From a virus, in IMG/VR virus record IMGVR_UViG_3300006350_000018, positions 1-25,559 of that record: DNA of 25,559 bases; one strand, given 5' to 3'. The translations under genes and the position numbers were made by a program. Shown here piece after piece: positions 1-5,748 of this stretch (within the stretch, counting starts at the first letter, position 1; the number at the start of each line of letters is the position of its first letter). The notes under the pieces are model-generated. The model was not told the origin of the DNA. It did not search any database and worked only from the letters and a program-made list of their open reading frames with translations.

Positions 1-90
1 AATAAGGAATGGACGCCAGAGCATATAAATAAGTTAGTGATTAAAGTTAAATATAAACAAAAATTTTTCAACCAATTTGTGGGGCTGTAA
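1..90 (+). CDS. Possible 3' end of a plus-strand gene (partial)
   Basis: An open frame runs from the window edge for 29 codons to a TAA at 88-90. The residues (beginning [13 protein letters not shown]) look protein-like, with mixed charged and hydrophobic positions and many lysines. If real it converges on psbA and overlaps its last 23 bases. I do not recognise the family, and a 29-codon frame in AT-rich DNA can arise by chance. The stretch 1-67 otherwise shows nothing: no terminator hairpin is visible after psbA. Confidence 0.35.
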   Translation, partial: NKEWTPEHINKLVIKVKYKQKFFNQFVGL

Positions 91-1150
91 GTGCAACTTG
101 TGTTGACTCAGCAGAAGCCAAGTCAAGTGGGAAGTTGTGAGCATTACGCTCATGCATAACTTCAAATCCGAGGTTAGCTCTATTTAATACATCAGCCCAT
201 GTTGGAATAATCTTTCCGTTTGCATCAACAACTGACTGGTTGAAGTTGAAACCGTTAAGGTTAAATGCCATTGTGCAGATACCCATTGAAGTTAACCATA
301 CACAAACAACTGGGAATACAGCTAGGAAGAAGTGAAGACTTCTGCTGTTGTTGAATGAAGCATATTGGAAGATCAAACGACCGAAGTAGCCATGAGCTGC
401 AACGATGTTATATGTTTCTTCTTCTTGTCCGAACTTGTAACCATAGTTCTGAGACTCTGTCTCAGTTGTTTCTCTGATTAGAGAAGAAGTAACAAGTGAA
501 CCATGCATAGCTGAGAATAAAGATCCTCCGAACATACCAGCAACACCAGCCATATGGAATGGGTGCATAAGAATGTTGTGCTCTGCCTGGAAAACAAACA
601 TGAAGTTGAATGTTCCAGAGATACCTAGAGGCATTCCGTCAGAGAATGAACCTTGACCGAATGGGTATACAAGGAATACTGCGAAAGCTGCTGAAACTGG
701 TGCAGAGTATGCAACGCAGATCCAAGGACGCATACCTAAACGGTATGAAAGTTCCCACTGTCTTCCCATGTATGCTGAGATACCAATAAGGAAGTGGAAG
801 ATTACTAACTGGTAAGGACCACCGTTGTATAACCACTCGTCTACAGTGGCAGCTTCCCATATAGGGTAGAAGTGTAGTCCAATTGCGTTAGAACTAGGTA
901 CAACAGCACCAGAGATGATGTTGTTACCAAATAAAAGAGATCCTGCAACAGGTTCTCTGATCCCGTCAATATCAACGGGAGGTGCAGCGATGAATGCTAC
1001 GATAAAACAAGCAGCTGCAGTTAGAAGACATGGAATCATTAAGACACCAAACCAACCAACATATAAGCGATTGTTAGTGGAAGTAACCCACTCACAAAAC
1101 TCGTCCCATCCAGATAGCAGACCACCACGCTTGCGTGAAATAGTTGTCAT
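68..1150 (-). CDS. psbA: Photosystem II reaction centre D1 protein
   Basis: This encodes D1, the photosystem II core subunit that binds P680, pheophytin, QB and the Mn cluster in the thylakoid. The ATG at 1150 gives 360 residues starting [10 protein letters not shown]; an upstream in-frame start would add 33 residues unlike any D1. Numbering runs one ahead of the usual D1 numbering. Visible key residues are H119, Y162 (tyrosine Z), D171, E190 and H191, S265 in the QB pocket, H273, H333, E334, D343 and A345. The tail after A345 ([15 protein letters not shown]) is the normal C-terminal extension removed by CtpA. The GRQWEL motif carries Gln at the usual position 130, as in low-light D1 forms. 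Phage psbA replaces D1 lost during infection and is typical of cyanomyoviruses. It has its own promoter about 105-135 bases upstream. No intron is present. Confidence 0.98.
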   Translation of the reverse strand: MTTISRKRGGLLSGWDEFCEWVTSTNNRLYVGWFGVLMIPCLLTAAACFIVAFIAAPPVDIDGIREPVAGSLLFGNNIISGAVVPSSNAIGLHFYPIWEAATVDEWLYNGGPYQLVIFHFLIGISAYMGRQWELSYRLGMRPWICVAYSAPVSAAFAVFLVYPFGQGSFSDGMPLGISGTFNFMFVFQAEHNILMHPFHMAGVAGMFGGSLFSAMHGSLVTSSLIRETTETESQNYGYKFGQEEETYNIVAAHGYFGRLIFQYASFNNSRSLHFFLAVFPVVCVWLTSMGICTMAFNLNGFNFNQSVVDANGKIIPTWADVLNRANLGFEVMHERNAHNFPLDLASAESTQVALTAPQIG

Positions 1151-1232
1151 TTGAAATAAGTGCGGTATATGAAGGGTAAAAAAGAGACGTAATTTATCCT
1201 CCCATAGGTCTCGGTTAACGGGAGCATGATTG

Positions 1233-1250
1233 AGTGAGGAAATCCTCACT
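1233..1250 (-). other. Hairpin at the 5' end of the psbA leader
   Basis: The sequence AGTGAGGAAATCCTCACT is a perfect inverted repeat: a 7-bp stem with a 4-base loop. On the minus strand the predicted transcription start (about 1249) falls at its first bases, so the psbA mRNA would begin with this stem-loop followed by a leader of about 80 bases. A 5'-terminal hairpin of this kind can protect mRNA or control translation. Its presence is seen directly; its role is inferred. Confidence 0.6.
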
Positions 1251-1255
1251 GTTAT

Positions 1256-1285
1256 ATTATATATGAAGAAATGTTACCTTGTCAA
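1256..1285 (-). promoter_or_regulatory. Sigma70-type promoter of psbA
   Basis: On the minus strand a perfect -35 box TTGACA (1285-1280) is followed after 18 bases by a perfect -10 box TATAAT (1261-1256). This lies in the gap between the 31-residue gene ending at 1341 and psbA. It matches host vegetative sigma factor consensus and explains independent early expression of psbA. Bases 1286-1340 hold nothing else I can identify. Confidence 0.85.
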
Positions 1286-1340
1286 GGGGGTAAGTACATT
1301 ACATTTCTTAATGATTGTTATAAGATATTCTTATTGAGTA

Positions 1341-1436
1341 CTATTGCTCATCTGCCATGTACATCATGGTCAAAAATAATGCCATTGACACTACTGTGCC
1401 ACTTAAACCCATGATTGTCCAGTCTACTACTGTCAT
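1341..1436 (-). CDS. 31-residue single-span membrane protein, unknown
   Basis: ATG at 1436 to TAG at 1341 encodes 31 residues beginning MTVVDWTIMGLSGTVVSMAL, with one hydrophobic segment at about residues 7-27 and a short acidic tail (ADEQ). The start lies one base after the stop of the 95-residue gene (TAAAATG), so translation is probably coupled. It is the last gene of the operon that begins with the Hlip genes. Size and shape resemble the tiny single-helix subunits of photosynthetic complexes, but it matches none that I recognise. Function unknown. Confidence 0.65.
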   Translation of the reverse strand: MTVVDWTIMGLSGTVVSMALFLTMMYMADEQ

Positions 1437-1437
1437 T

Positions 1438-1725
1438 TTACATACCCTGCCAGAATGTATCACCTACAGGTTGTAGGTTTCTTGAGAGGAAATATAATCC
1501 TAAGTTACATACGAACCAGTTGATGTTGACAACCCATGTCTCTCTCCATAGGTACTTCCTGTTTGTCTGTACAATATACATGTTTCTCTCATTCATTGTT
1601 GAGTCAACAGAAAGTGGTCTGAACTTTAAGTATTGCTCTAGTCCTAGTGCGATTATGAATCCAATAGCATAGATGTAGAATACGAAGTTAAGTAATGCTG
1701 ATGCTGATATTAATAGTGGAATCAT
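1438..1725 (-). CDS. 95-residue membrane protein, two hydrophobic segments
   Basis: Unrecognised protein. The first hydrophobic segment spans about residues 3-28 (rich in Leu, Ile, Phe) and a second, weaker one spans about 64-80. Between them lies a polar loop with NERN and TNRK. Trp and Tyr cluster near the membrane boundaries, and there is one Cys at 73. The ATG overlaps the upstream stop codon as ATGA, so it is coupled to the 123-residue gene. Membership of the Hlip-led operon next to psbA suggests a thylakoid or cytoplasmic membrane role during infection; this is inference from position only. Confidence 0.75.
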   Translation of the reverse strand: MIPLLISASALLNFVFYIYAIGFIIALGLEQYLKFRPLSVDSTMNERNMYIVQTNRKYLWRETWVVNINWFVCNLGLYFLSRNLQPVGDTFWQGM

Positions 1726-2093
1726 TTTATCTCTTGTAATTTTTGTACTGCTGTTGATGCTTGTATTGCGGGTACATCATTTAGACCATTGACATCAAAC
1801 CATGGTGCGTTCTCCCAATCAAATCCCTCGCCAAATGTATTGTCTGCCTGTTGTACATACCAATGACATTGTGCGTCAGGTATATCTACTGCACATACTG
1901 CCCAGTCATCTGTCCACTGTGGAACCTGTACATACAATACTGGTACATCGGCACGAGTAATTGTAGGAAATGCTAAAGACAATGATACCACAGATACTAT
2001 TGCCCAGAAAAATGTGGGTATGTATCTGACGCTCATTGGTCTTCTGTATACTTCCATGACATCATGGTAAGATTGTGACATGTAATCGCTCAT
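1722..2093 (-). CDS. 123-residue membrane-anchored protein, probable lumenal domain
   Basis: Unrecognised protein. A basic N-terminal part (RR at 17-18, R23) is followed by one hydrophobic segment at about 26-43 ending in TITRADVP. It could be an uncleaved anchor or a signal peptide cut after TRA. The remaining 75 residues are acidic and rich in Trp (six in all), with two cysteines (C67 and C76) that could form a disulfide if exported. Its ATG overlaps the stop of the 37-residue gene as TAATG, and its stop overlaps the next start as ATGA. It is the only gene of this operon with a sizeable soluble domain. Confidence 0.78.
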   Translation of the reverse strand: MSDYMSQSYHDVMEVYRRPMSVRYIPTFFWAIVSVVSLSLAFPTITRADVPVLYVQVPQWTDDWAVCAVDIPDAQCHWYVQQADNTFGEGFDWENAPWFDVNGLNDVPAIQASTAVQKLQEIK

Positions 2094-2206
2094 TAAATTA
2101 ATCCTAGTGATCCTGCTGTGATCCCTACTGCTAAGAATAGAGAGAATTCCAGTAGGGCATGTGCACCCACTGGAATATCTAGCAACCTAGTTTGTAACTG
2201 TATCAT
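2093..2206 (-). CDS. 37-residue single-span membrane protein, unknown
   Basis: ATG at 2206 to TAA at 2093 encodes 37 residues beginning MIQLQTRLLDIPVGAHALLE, with a hydrophobic helix at about 15-36 rich in Gly, Ala and Leu. Both ends overlap the neighbouring genes as TAATG, which strongly supports it as a real cistron despite its size. It does not match a named small photosystem subunit that I can recall. It was identified by hand translation of the gap between the 58- and 123-residue genes. Confidence 0.7.
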   Translation of the reverse strand: MIQLQTRLLDIPVGAHALLEFSLFLAVGITAGSLGLI

Positions 2207-2382
2207 TACGCTCCCTGATATACTGGGGTCATAACTCCACCTCCCTCATCATCATCGTCGTCATCATCGTCCCATGGAAGATCACCAAGCATGATGATAC
2301 TTGCCACAAACACACAGATGACTGGCATGAATGGGAACAGAAGTGTATTAACCCATGTGTTATAGTCTGCCTCTAATGGCAT
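2206..2382 (-). CDS. 58-residue membrane protein with oligo-aspartate tail
   Basis: The start is ATG 2382 (MPLEADYNTWVNTLLFPFMP), chosen because it overlaps the upstream stop as TAATG; a longer in-frame start would add 20 unlikely residues. One hydrophobic helix (about 12-32) is followed by LPW, eight consecutive aspartates written with both GAT and GAC, then EGGG and a short tail. Trp followed by an Asp run also occurs in the unrelated-looking 60-residue protein at 15091-15273. Function unknown; the acidic tail could bind cations or a basic partner. Confidence 0.75.
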   Translation of the reverse strand: MPLEADYNTWVNTLLFPFMPVICVFVASIIMLGDLPWDDDDDDDDEGGGVMTPVYQGA

Positions 2383-2474
2383 TATCCTAAACCTACTGCG
2401 TAAACTGGTAATCCAACTGTTGCTGTAAAACCTGTAACACATAAGAAAGTAATGAATGGTGCTATTTTTTTCAT
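2382..2474 (-). CDS. 30-residue hydrophobic peptide, unknown
   Basis: ATG at 2474 to TAA at 2382 encodes 30 residues beginning MKKIAPFITFLCVTGFTATV and ending VYAVGLG. Two lysines precede a single hydrophobic segment. It looks like a minimal single-helix membrane protein or a signal peptide with almost nothing after it. The start follows the third hli stop by one base (TAAAATG) and its own stop overlaps the next start as TAATG. I do not recognise it. Confidence 0.65.
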   Translation of the reverse strand: MKKIAPFITFLCVTGFTATVGLPVYAVGLG

Positions 2475-2475
2475 T

Positions 2476-2616
2476 TTATACGAAACCTGGTATAAGTTGT
2501 CCTGTTGTTAGGTAAGCACCAATCCCTGCAATGATGCCAAGCATTGCTAATCTACCGTTAAGTTTCTCAGCAACTACCTTTTGTGCTTCTATTTCCTTAT
2601 TGTTTGATGGGTACAT
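2476..2616 (-). CDS. hli: High-light-inducible protein (Hlip), 46 residues
   Basis: Single-helix chlorophyll-binding Hlip, which protects photosystem II and its assembly intermediates from excess light. The signature AEKLNGRLAMLG followed by a Gly/Ala-rich helix and TTGQLIPG is complete, including the Glu and Arg that pair two helices. The start is ATG 2616 (MYPSNNKEIEAQ), overlapping the preceding hli stop as TAATG. A longer in-frame reading runs back through the neighbouring hli gene and is not credible. Second and third hli genes in direct tandem suggest duplication. Confidence 0.93.
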   Translation of the reverse strand: MYPSNNKEIEAQKVVAEKLNGRLAMLGIIAGIGAYLTTGQLIPGFV

Positions 2617-2723
2617 TAGAAGATACCTGGTATGATATTTCCTGTAGTTGCGTATGCTCCTACTGCTGCAACGAATCCAATCATTGCTGCCCATCCATTA
2701 AATCTCTCTGCTTCTGGTGTCAT
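2616..2723 (-). CDS. hli: Minimal Hlip, 35 residues
   Basis: ATG at 2723 to TAA at 2616 encodes 35 residues beginning MTPEAERFNGWAAMIGFVAA and ending in TTGNIIPGIF, an Hlip reduced to little more than the chlorophyll-binding helix. A good ribosome site (AGAGGA) lies seven bases before the start. The Arg of the usual ExxNGR motif is replaced by Trp (NGW), removing one side of the Glu-Arg pair seen in the two sister genes. Such short forms occur in cyanophages and marine cyanobacteria. It overlaps the next hli gene by TAATG. Confidence 0.92.
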   Translation of the reverse strand: MTPEAERFNGWAAMIGFVAAVGAYATTGNIIPGIF

Positions 2724-2775
2724 GATAGTGTCCTCTTAAAAATAATAGTGCGTTAAATTTGTTAAATCGTAAGTC

Positions 2776-2976
2776 TTAAAATCCTGCTAGACCAAAGAAG
2801 AAAAAGTTCCCTGTGGTAGCGTAGGATATCACTCCTGCTACTAGTCCAAGCATTGCAAGTCTGCCATTAAGCTTTTCTGCATTAGGTCCATATCCCTCAT
2901 AGTTTTCTACAAGTTGTGGTCGCACCTCTGTTGGAAATGCATTTTGGCGTCCGCCACTCTCAGTTGTAACAGTCAT
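2776..2976 (-). CDS. hli: High-light-inducible protein (Hlip), 66 residues
   Basis: First gene of the operon. A polar N-terminal part of about 30 residues precedes the Hlip signature AEKLNGRLAMLG and the membrane helix, ending with a phenylalanine run and GLAGF. Hlips bind chlorophyll and carotenoid in the thylakoid and dissipate energy around photosystem II; phage copies are thought to keep photosynthesis running in infected cells. A strong sigma70-type promoter lies 29-57 bases upstream, so this operon should be expressed early. The gap 2724-2775 holds only the ribosome site of the next hli gene. Confidence 0.95.
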   Translation of the reverse strand: MTVTTESGGRQNAFPTEVRPQLVENYEGYGPNAEKLNGRLAMLGLVAGVISYATTGNFFFFGLAGF

Positions 2977-3004
2977 GTGAAGTTTTGTAAAGAATTACTA
3001 CAAT

Positions 3005-3033
3005 ACTATATAGCAAATGTTAAGTTTTGTCAA
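3005..3033 (-). promoter_or_regulatory. Sigma70-type promoter of the hli operon
   Basis: On the minus strand TTGACA (3033-3028) is followed after exactly 17 bases by TATAGT (3010-3005). It sits in the intergenic region 2977-3123, which fires minus-strand genes from this promoter and plus-strand genes from the late promoter at 3089. The predicted transcript starts near 2998, giving a leader of about 22 bases. Confidence 0.85.
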
Positions 3034-3088
3034 GCGGAAATCTAAAATTGATTTAAAAAACAGTATTTTCTGATACTTTTCGTTCTTC

Positions 3089-3099
3089 CTAAATAAATA
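3089..3099 (+). promoter_or_regulatory. Late promoter CTAAATAAATA of the secreted-protein genes
   Basis: The plus-strand sequence CTAAATAAATA lies 24 bases before the ATG at 3124. The same CTAAATA core precedes several head and tail genes here on the minus strand, so this is the gp55-dependent late class. It is the only clear plus-strand copy and it heads the only plus-strand gene block. Confidence 0.75.
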
Positions 3100-3123
3100 C
3101 AGAACTTATACCCATAGGGTGAT

Positions 3124-3621
3124 ATGAAAAAATTAATTCCCCTTGTTATGGTAGCAGGATTTAGTTCTCCTGCTTTTGCGGACATCACTCATAAGATGAC
3201 GTCCTCGTTTCAGTTGACCACAAATGCAGCTGCAACACAGGTTGAGCGAATTGGATCAACATACACGGTTTCTGGATCTGGTGTGACCATGGATGTTGGC
3301 GGTGGTAACTCTGCTGATAATGCAGTCGGTGGCATCGGTAGTCTCTCAGCAGGCGTTGGTCAAGGATCAATCGCTTCAGCGACACAGACAAGTGCAGGTG
3401 GGGCGTTCAGCTTTAGCCAATCATTCATTCAAGGTGACGTAATTGAAACTACAGCACCAGCAGTAGGTGCAGTTAGTGACTACTCTAGTCAGGTATCTAC
3501 TGGTGTAGGTAGTGGAACTGGTACAGGTACTGTAACATCAGCACATGCTGTAACAGCAGTTGGTGGTGGAAGTGGTACATCAAGTATAGGTCAGTTCGTA
3601 ACTGAATTAAATATCAACTGA
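3124..3621 (+). CDS. Secreted Gly/Ser/Thr-rich protein, paralogue 1
   Basis: Encodes 165 residues with a clear signal peptide (MKKLIPLVMVAGFSSPAFA, cut before DITHK). The mature part is rich in Gly, Ser, Thr, Val and Ala and has no cysteines, the composition of a repetitive beta-rich secreted or fibre-like protein. The motif TYTVSGSGV and the later SAGGAFSFSQSF recur in the next gene as TYSVSGSGV and EAGAAFQFTEHY, so the two are paralogues. The final third carries short GTG/GSGT repeats. The ribosome site is weak. A late promoter just upstream implies expression with virion genes. Function unknown: virion surface, envelope or lysis roles are all possible. Confidence 0.85.
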   Translation: MKKLIPLVMVAGFSSPAFADITHKMTSSFQLTTNAAATQVERIGSTYTVSGSGVTMDVGGGNSADNAVGGIGSLSAGVGQGSIASATQTSAGGAFSFSQSFIQGDVIETTAPAVGAVSDYSSQVSTGVGSGTGTGTVTSAHAVTAVGGGSGTSSIGQFVTELNIN

Positions 3622-3764
3622 TGAGTAATGAAAAGGATACTTGTCATGGTTGTGGGTGCATATGTCCTTGCGAGTGCGAGGACTGCATCAGCTGTGCCTG
3701 TGGTCCCAAATTTCACTCAAGGCAGCATGACTTCGGTGACAACCCAGACTGTCACTACAAATGA
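3621..3764 (+). CDS. Overlapping cysteine-rich 47-codon frame, metallothionein-like
   Basis: An ATG at 3621 overlaps the stop of the preceding gene as TGATG and opens 47 codons to TGA at 3762-3764. The peptide begins MSNEKDTCHGCGCICPCECE and has ten cysteines, nine of them spaced C-x2-C-x-C-x-C-x-C-x-C-x2-C-x2-C-x-C, like a metallothionein or metal-binding knuckle. It lies in another frame over the signal-peptide region of the 151-residue gene, whose ATG is only seven bases further on. The signal-peptide reading is well supported by homology to paralogue 1, so this frame may be a by-product of a TGT/TGC-rich stretch. It is listed because of its regular spacing and coupled start. Confidence 0.35.
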   Translation: MSNEKDTCHGCGCICPCECEDCISCACGPKFHSRQHDFGDNPDCHYK

Positions 3765-4083
3765 GACCATAAATAGTATGGATTATGCTACAGGCTGGAC
3801 GTATTCGGTCAGTGGCTCAGGAGTAGAACTTGAATCAGGTAGTACTAACGTAGCACCTGATGTGACAACAACACAAACTAATACCGTAGACGGTGTGACT
3901 TCAACATGGACTGGACTAAATTTATCAGAAGCAAACAAACCAAATTGGGTGCAATCAGAGGCAGGAGCAGCCTTCCAATTTACAGAGCATTACAGCGGAC
4001 CAGGTCTTCAGACTCATACAATAATACAGAGAGAAACCACCGTCCAAAGCGTCACAGAATCAACCAGTATATTCTCAAACTGA
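3628..4083 (+). CDS. Secreted protein, paralogue 2
   Basis: Encodes 151 residues with a signal peptide (MKRILVMVVG to A22, cut before VPVVPNF). The mature protein is Thr/Ser-rich and shares with the preceding gene TY-x-VSGSGV near its start and AG-x-AF-x-F in its second half, so the pair arose by duplication. The start lies six bases after the upstream stop with no good ribosome site, implying translational coupling. Its 3' end overlaps the open frame of the next gene by up to 178 bases. Unknown function; late expression is inferred from the shared promoter at 3089. Confidence 0.82.
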   Translation: MKRILVMVVGAYVLASARTASAVPVVPNFTQGSMTSVTTQTVTTNETINSMDYATGWTYSVSGSGVELESGSTNVAPDVTTTQTNTVDGVTSTWTGLNLSEANKPNWVQSEAGAAFQFTEHYSGPGLQTHTIIQRETTVQSVTESTSIFSN

Positions 4084-4772
4084 CTGCTATCACTGCACTT
4101 TCTACATGTGTACCTGTGTATGCTACAGATGTGGGAGGTGTTTCTGCTACAGCAAATCCAGTCGCTAATTCTAGTGGCTCAGTGACCAACCAGGCAATAC
4201 AAGTTTTACAAGGACCGTATATTACTAATCAATATGGTGATGGTATATCATGTCAAACTGCTACCGCTAATTTTACACCATACATCACCAGAACAGGAAC
4301 ATGGCAAGATCCTTACGAAGAAATCTTTATGGATCCTGTATACAACAACGCTGACAATAATGATGACAACATACCTGACAATCCAGGTGAGATACTCTAC
4401 TATATTCCCACACGTACAGGTCAGAAGTCCACACAGAATATTAACTTAGGTTTTAGTGCAACGATATCAATACCATTAGATAAAGAAGCAAGAGACAAAT
4501 GTATGGAAGCAGTTGCTTTACATAATGAATATCGCACACAACTTACTGCCAATAAACGCCTTGACTTTGAGATAGCCAGGTTAAAAAATTGTGGAGAATT
4601 GAAAAAACAGGGTATAGTATTCCATCCTAAGTCACCATACCATGCAGTATGTGCTGATGTTATGTTAATCAATGCACCTAATGTAGTAGGTGAACACACA
4701 CATAAAATTACACCTAACGGTAATGCTAGTGATCTAAAAGAAATTTCTATAGGAAATAATTCTAAGTTATGA
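3906..4772 (+). CDS. Secreted protein with helical C-terminal half; start uncertain
   Basis: The frame is open from ATG 3906 for 288 residues. A signal peptide (ILKLTAITALSTCVPVYA, cut before TDVGG) sits at residues 56-73, far inside, preceded by a very basic stretch (RPKRHR) that overlaps the previous gene. Either the protein has a long basic leader, or it starts at a rare codon near the upstream stop; ATT 4071 would give a compact signal peptide and CTG 4080 overlaps the stop. The mature part has a polar N-terminal domain and a predicted helical region at about 197-225 (EARDKCMEAVALHNEYRT), with cysteines nearby. The end overlaps the convergent minus-strand gene by six bases. Function unknown, probably a virion or envelope protein. 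Confidence 0.75.
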   Translation: MDWTKFIRSKQTKLGAIRGRSSLPIYRALQRTRSSDSYNNTERNHRPKRHRINQYILKLTAITALSTCVPVYATDVGGVSATANPVANSSGSVTNQAIQVLQGPYITNQYGDGISCQTATANFTPYITRTGTWQDPYEEIFMDPVYNNADNNDDNIPDNPGEILYYIPTRTGQKSTQNINLGFSATISIPLDKEARDKCMEAVALHNEYRTQLTANKRLDFEIARLKNCGELKKQGIVFHPKSPYHAVCADVMLINAPNVVGEHTHKITPNGNASDLKEISIGNNSKL

Positions 4773-5519
4773 TTTCTTCTTTTTAATTTTTAAAGGAGGT
4801 AGTCCTTTCTTTTCACGATACTTATTTGCTATTATCTCACTCTTAGATAACCCACGGTGAGTACCTATTTTCTTTTGAATAGTAGAGATAGCTTTCTTTA
4901 CAGCGGGTTTAATTAATCTCAATAGTAATGGTGTTGCAGCAGCTCCTGCTGTTGCAATTACTGCGATTGCTAATGTCGTAGATGCTTGATTTGTAGAAGG
5001 TAAAAATTTCTCTACTGGTGTGGTTGGTTCGTATAATGTTATACAGGTTTTACCATCAGCACTAAGTTCATGACCAGTTACTTTCTCATCACCAGACTGT
5101 GTAATGTCACCAACTCTTAAGTTACCAGGACCAGGACATTCAACATTACCTGTAGGTATGTCACCTGTATCAGGTAATGGTGGTGGTTCTACTTCTGGTG
5201 GTGGTTCTACAACAGGTGGTGGTGTATCTACTTGTATTAATAAATCTTCTGGTGTGTAATCCATCGCATCATACGTTGGATAGTCTGCATCACAAAGAAC
5301 CCTAGTCCCATTGGAATCTTCTTCCTTTAGGTTAGGGGTTTCTCTATTGTCTGCTGCATCAGGGTGAAACTTTACACAACCTGGCATGTTCACAACAGGT
5401 GAACCTATGTTTAATATAAAAGGATATACCTTTGTATGTGGAACATAGTTGTATATGCCAGGTGCTTCTATGCTAGGTATGTTTATATTTTGTACCCCGA
5501 TTTCGGGTATCTCACTCAT
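4767..5519 (-). CDS. 250-residue proline-rich protein with C-terminal membrane span
   Basis: Unrecognised. In order: a polar N-terminal domain of about 95 residues, a proline-rich linker (99-118, with PPP repeats alternating with Val and Glu), a small domain with cysteines at 128 and 159, a hydrophobic segment at about 181-202 rich in Ala and Leu, and a strongly basic C-terminal tail ending KIKKKKS. This is the layout of a membrane-anchored structural protein or a protein that crosses the periplasm. The start overlaps the upstream stop as TAATG. It belongs to a three-gene unit behind the late promoter at 6167. A virion or lysis-related role is possible but unproven. Confidence 0.8.
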   Translation of the reverse strand: MSEIPEIGVQNINIPSIEAPGIYNYVPHTKVYPFILNIGSPVVNMPGCVKFHPDAADNRETPNLKEEDSNGTRVLCDADYPTYDAMDYTPEDLLIQVDTPPPVVEPPPEVEPPPLPDTGDIPTGNVECPGPGNLRVGDITQSGDEKVTGHELSADGKTCITLYEPTTPVEKFLPSTNQASTTLAIAVIATAGAAATPLLLRLIKPAVKKAISTIQKKIGTHRGLSKSEIIANKYREKKGLPPLKIKKKKS

Positions 5520-5743
5520 TATAATGGAAGTCCAGTGCTTGGAGATGGTAATGCAGGACCTGTAGTTTTTGGTATAGCGTCAGTAATACCGCCACCTATA
5601 CTAGGCATGACAGATTTCATTACTTTACTTTTAACATTCTCTATGATGGCATCCTTTTGAGTATAAAGATACACGCCACCGCCAACAGCGGAAAGACATA
5701 TAACGAAAGACGAAATAGCAAGTACATTAATAATTTTTTGCAT
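5519..5743 (-). CDS. 74-residue protein with N-terminal membrane span
   Basis: Unrecognised small protein. An N-terminal hydrophobic segment (about 5-27, including VGGGVYLY) could be an anchor or uncleaved signal. It is followed by a Lys-rich helix and a Pro/Gly/Ser-rich tail ending LPSPSTGLPL. It starts five bases after the stop of the holin-like gene and its stop overlaps the next start as TAATG. The position between a holin-like protein and a proline-rich membrane protein would suit a late lysis or virion module; this is inference. Confidence 0.75.
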   Translation of the reverse strand: MQKIINVLAISSFVICLSAVGGGVYLYTQKDAIIENVKSKVMKSVMPSIGGGITDAIPKTTGPALPSPSTGLPL

Positions 5744-5748
5744 GATGT

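Noticed and set aside
1-24. Minus-strand ATG at 24 (MLWRPFLI) as the next gene after psbA
   Set aside because: No ribosome site, only eight codons visible, and the plus-strand frame over the same bases looks more protein-like.
24-31. Plus-strand TATAAATA
   Set aside because: It would fire antisense into psbA with no gene start downstream; probably chance in AT-rich DNA.
915-1154. Plus-strand 79-codon frame inside psbA
   Set aside because: Antisense shadow of the highly conserved psbA sequence with no ribosome site.
2237-2270. GAT/GAC run as a microsatellite
   Set aside because: Codons are mixed GAT and GAC, so it is not a simple DNA repeat; treated as an Asp-rich protein tail.
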